This document shows, piece after piece, positions 4,823 through 5,915 of a stretch of 5,915 bases of DNA (position 1 is its first letter; the number at the start of each line of letters is the position of its first letter). The DNA comes from Chlorobiota bacterium (GTDB taxonomy: Bacteria > Bacteroidota > Ignavibacteria > Ignavibacteriales > Ignavibacteriaceae), in assembly GCA_008363265.1 (NCBI GenBank), contig RHKR01000168.1, forward strand, positions 1-5,915, given 5' to 3'. The translations under genes and the position numbers were made by a program. Under the pieces are notes generated by a model. The model did no database searches. It saw only the letters and a list, made by a program, of their open reading frames with translations, and was not told the origin of the DNA.

Positions 4823-5915
4823 ATGTCCGATGACGAAACCTTAAAGCTGCAGCGAAACCTCTCGGCCCTTGTGGAGTTCAGCCGGATCGTTAACTCGAGC
4901 CTCGATCTCGATTTTACCCTGAACAACCTCCTTTTCAGTTGCATGGGGAAGTTCCTCACGACCAAGGGGTTTGTTGTGGTGGAAGAGGAGGGGCGTGCCC
5001 GGATCCGCTCGGCGAAGGGTATCCACAGCGACGCTGTGACTGATTTCAATCTCAAAGCTTATTCCGCTGACGACAGTGAGGGAATTGCGGCCGCTTTCCC
5101 GGCTCTGGGGGCGATGGTATGGCAGAAGATATCTTCATCCCGGCGGGATCTCGGTTACCTCGCGCTCGGAGAGAAAATAACGAAGCAGCCCTACTCGACA
5201 GAAGAGACCGAGTTCCTTAAGACGATTATAAACATAGCCGCCACGGCGATCGAGAACGCACTTATTATCGGCGAGCTTAAACAGGTTAACAGGGATCTCG
5301 ACTCAAGGATCAACCGCCTGAGTTCACTTTTTGAGTTGAGCAAAGAGTTCGGCCTTCTCACTGAAGAGGCCCGTATCAGCAAACTTCTTGCTTATTCGCT
5401 GCTCGGCCACTTCCTTTCATCCATCTATGCAATTGTGATCTTTGAAGATGGAAAAGGAAAAGTGCTTGATACCACCATACCGAAAGTGAAGGAGACTGTC
5501 GACCACTTGGCTTCACTTAATATCGAAACCCACTTCATCGGTGAAGATGTGGCGAAACTCCATGAAGACTTGCCCGGACTAAAGATTGAGATAGTTGTTC
5601 CGATGAAGATGCAGAACGCCACCAAGGGTTTGATAATGCTGGGCAAGAGGGCGGGAAGTCAGTCATATGCCGCGAACGATCTCGAGTTTATCTATTCTAT
5701 CGGTTCGCTGGCAATAATTTCGCTTGAGAACAAAAGGCTTTTCCGCGAAGCGCTTGAAAAGCAAAAGCTGGAAGAAGAACTTGAACTGGCCAAGGATATA
5801 CAGCAGAATCTTCTGCCCAAGGAGATTCCGCAGATGGGCCGGTATGAGATCGCCGCCACTTCGATCTCATCAAAGCAGGTGGGTGGCGATTATTTTGATA
5901 TTATAAAGAAAGATG
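4823..5915 (+). CDS. Second RsbU-like phosphatase, soluble, tandem GAF-type domains (3' end outside window)
   Basis: An open frame runs from ATG 4823, 2 nt after the kinase stop, to the window edge: 364 codons plus one base, with no stop. Residues about 10-147 and 165-303 look like two GAF-type sensor domains. Both end in the typical helix (INIAATAIENALI at 136-148; IGSLAIISLENKRLF at 293-307) and they are joined by a polar helix (150-170). A charged helical linker (308-328) leads into the start of a SpoIIE/RsbU PP2C domain, with QQNLLPKEIP (327-336) and the metal-site motif GGDYFD (354-359). The linker and domain start are about 40% identical to the same part of the first phosphatase by eye, but there is no membrane segment. 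It probably dephosphorylates the same STAS protein in response to a cytosolic signal. The sensor ligands and the rest of the catalytic domain cannot be seen. Confidence 0.9.
   Translation, partial: MSDDETLKLQRNLSALVEFSRIVNSSLDLDFTLNNLLFSCMGKFLTTKGFVVVEEEGRARIRSAKGIHSDAVTDFNLKAYSADDSEGIAAAFPALGAMVWQKISSSRRDLGYLALGEKITKQPYSTEETEFLKTIINIAATAIENALIIGELKQVNRDLDSRINRLSSLFELSKEFGLLTEEARISKLLAYSLLGHFLSSIYAIVIFEDGKGKVLDTTIPKVKETVDHLASLNIETHFIGEDVAKLHEDLPGLKIEIVVPMKMQNATKGLIMLGKRAGSQSYAANDLEFIYSIGSLAIISLENKRLFREALEKQKLEEELELAKDIQQNLLPKEIPQMGRYEIAATSISSKQVGGDYFDIIKKD

Noticed and set aside
4747..5055. Minus-strand 102-codon frame opposite the kinase end and second phosphatase start
   Set aside because: It is antisense to genes with good domain evidence. 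Its Arg/Ser-rich composition is typical of a shadow frame.

Overview
The window looks like a chromosomal stretch from a free-living bacterium of moderate G+C content. A Bacteroidota/Chlorobiota-type lineage (for example Ignavibacteria-like) is my best guess. It rests on a match to the Bacteroidota promoter pattern (TTTG, 19 bp, TAnnTTTG-like) before the second operon, on long intergenic regions full of short AATCC-type repeats and GC-rich hairpins, and on the style of the RsbU/RsbV/RsbW-like proteins. No rRNA or other marker gene is present, so this is an inference.

Layout. Positions 1-393 are non-coding: a degenerate AATCCTG micro-array, a G-rich hairpin region, several small GC-rich palindromes, then two exact 32-bp tandem copies of an imperfect dyad followed by a degenerate third copy that runs up to the first gene. 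Positions 394-1536 encode an AAA-type ATPase fused to a DUF4143 domain, with intact Walker A, Walker B and PD-(D/E)xK-like residues. Positions 1537-1967 are non-coding again and repeat, in the same order, several pieces found upstream of the ATPase. These include an exact 27-bp direct repeat whose downstream copy starts inside the ATPase stop codon. The ATPase gene is therefore bracketed by matching repeat mosaics, as expected of an accessory or inserted unit.

From 1968 to the right edge lies a tight co-directional operon for a partner-switching regulatory module: a membrane-anchored RsbU-like phosphatase (about 8 membrane segments, GAF, PP2C), an RsbV-like STAS anti-anti-sigma factor, an RsbW-like serine kinase/anti-sigma factor, and a second, soluble RsbU-like phosphatase with tandem GAF-type domains that is cut off by the window end. 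Genes overlap or are separated by at most 2 nt. By analogy with Bacillus SpoIIAA/AB and RsbV/W/U, the kinase would bind a target (a sigma factor or other effector) and phosphorylate the STAS protein on Ser58. The two phosphatases would dephosphorylate it in response to different inputs, one at the membrane and one in the cytosol. No sigma factor lies in the window, so the target is unknown.

The most noteworthy signals are the dyad tandem array overlapping the likely ATPase promoter, the repeat mosaic bracketing that gene, an 84-bp element with imperfect terminal inverted repeats and two internal hairpins, and the two-phosphatase arrangement of the partner-switching operon. I found no convincing wholly new system. 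The ATPase plus its operator array is the closest candidate.
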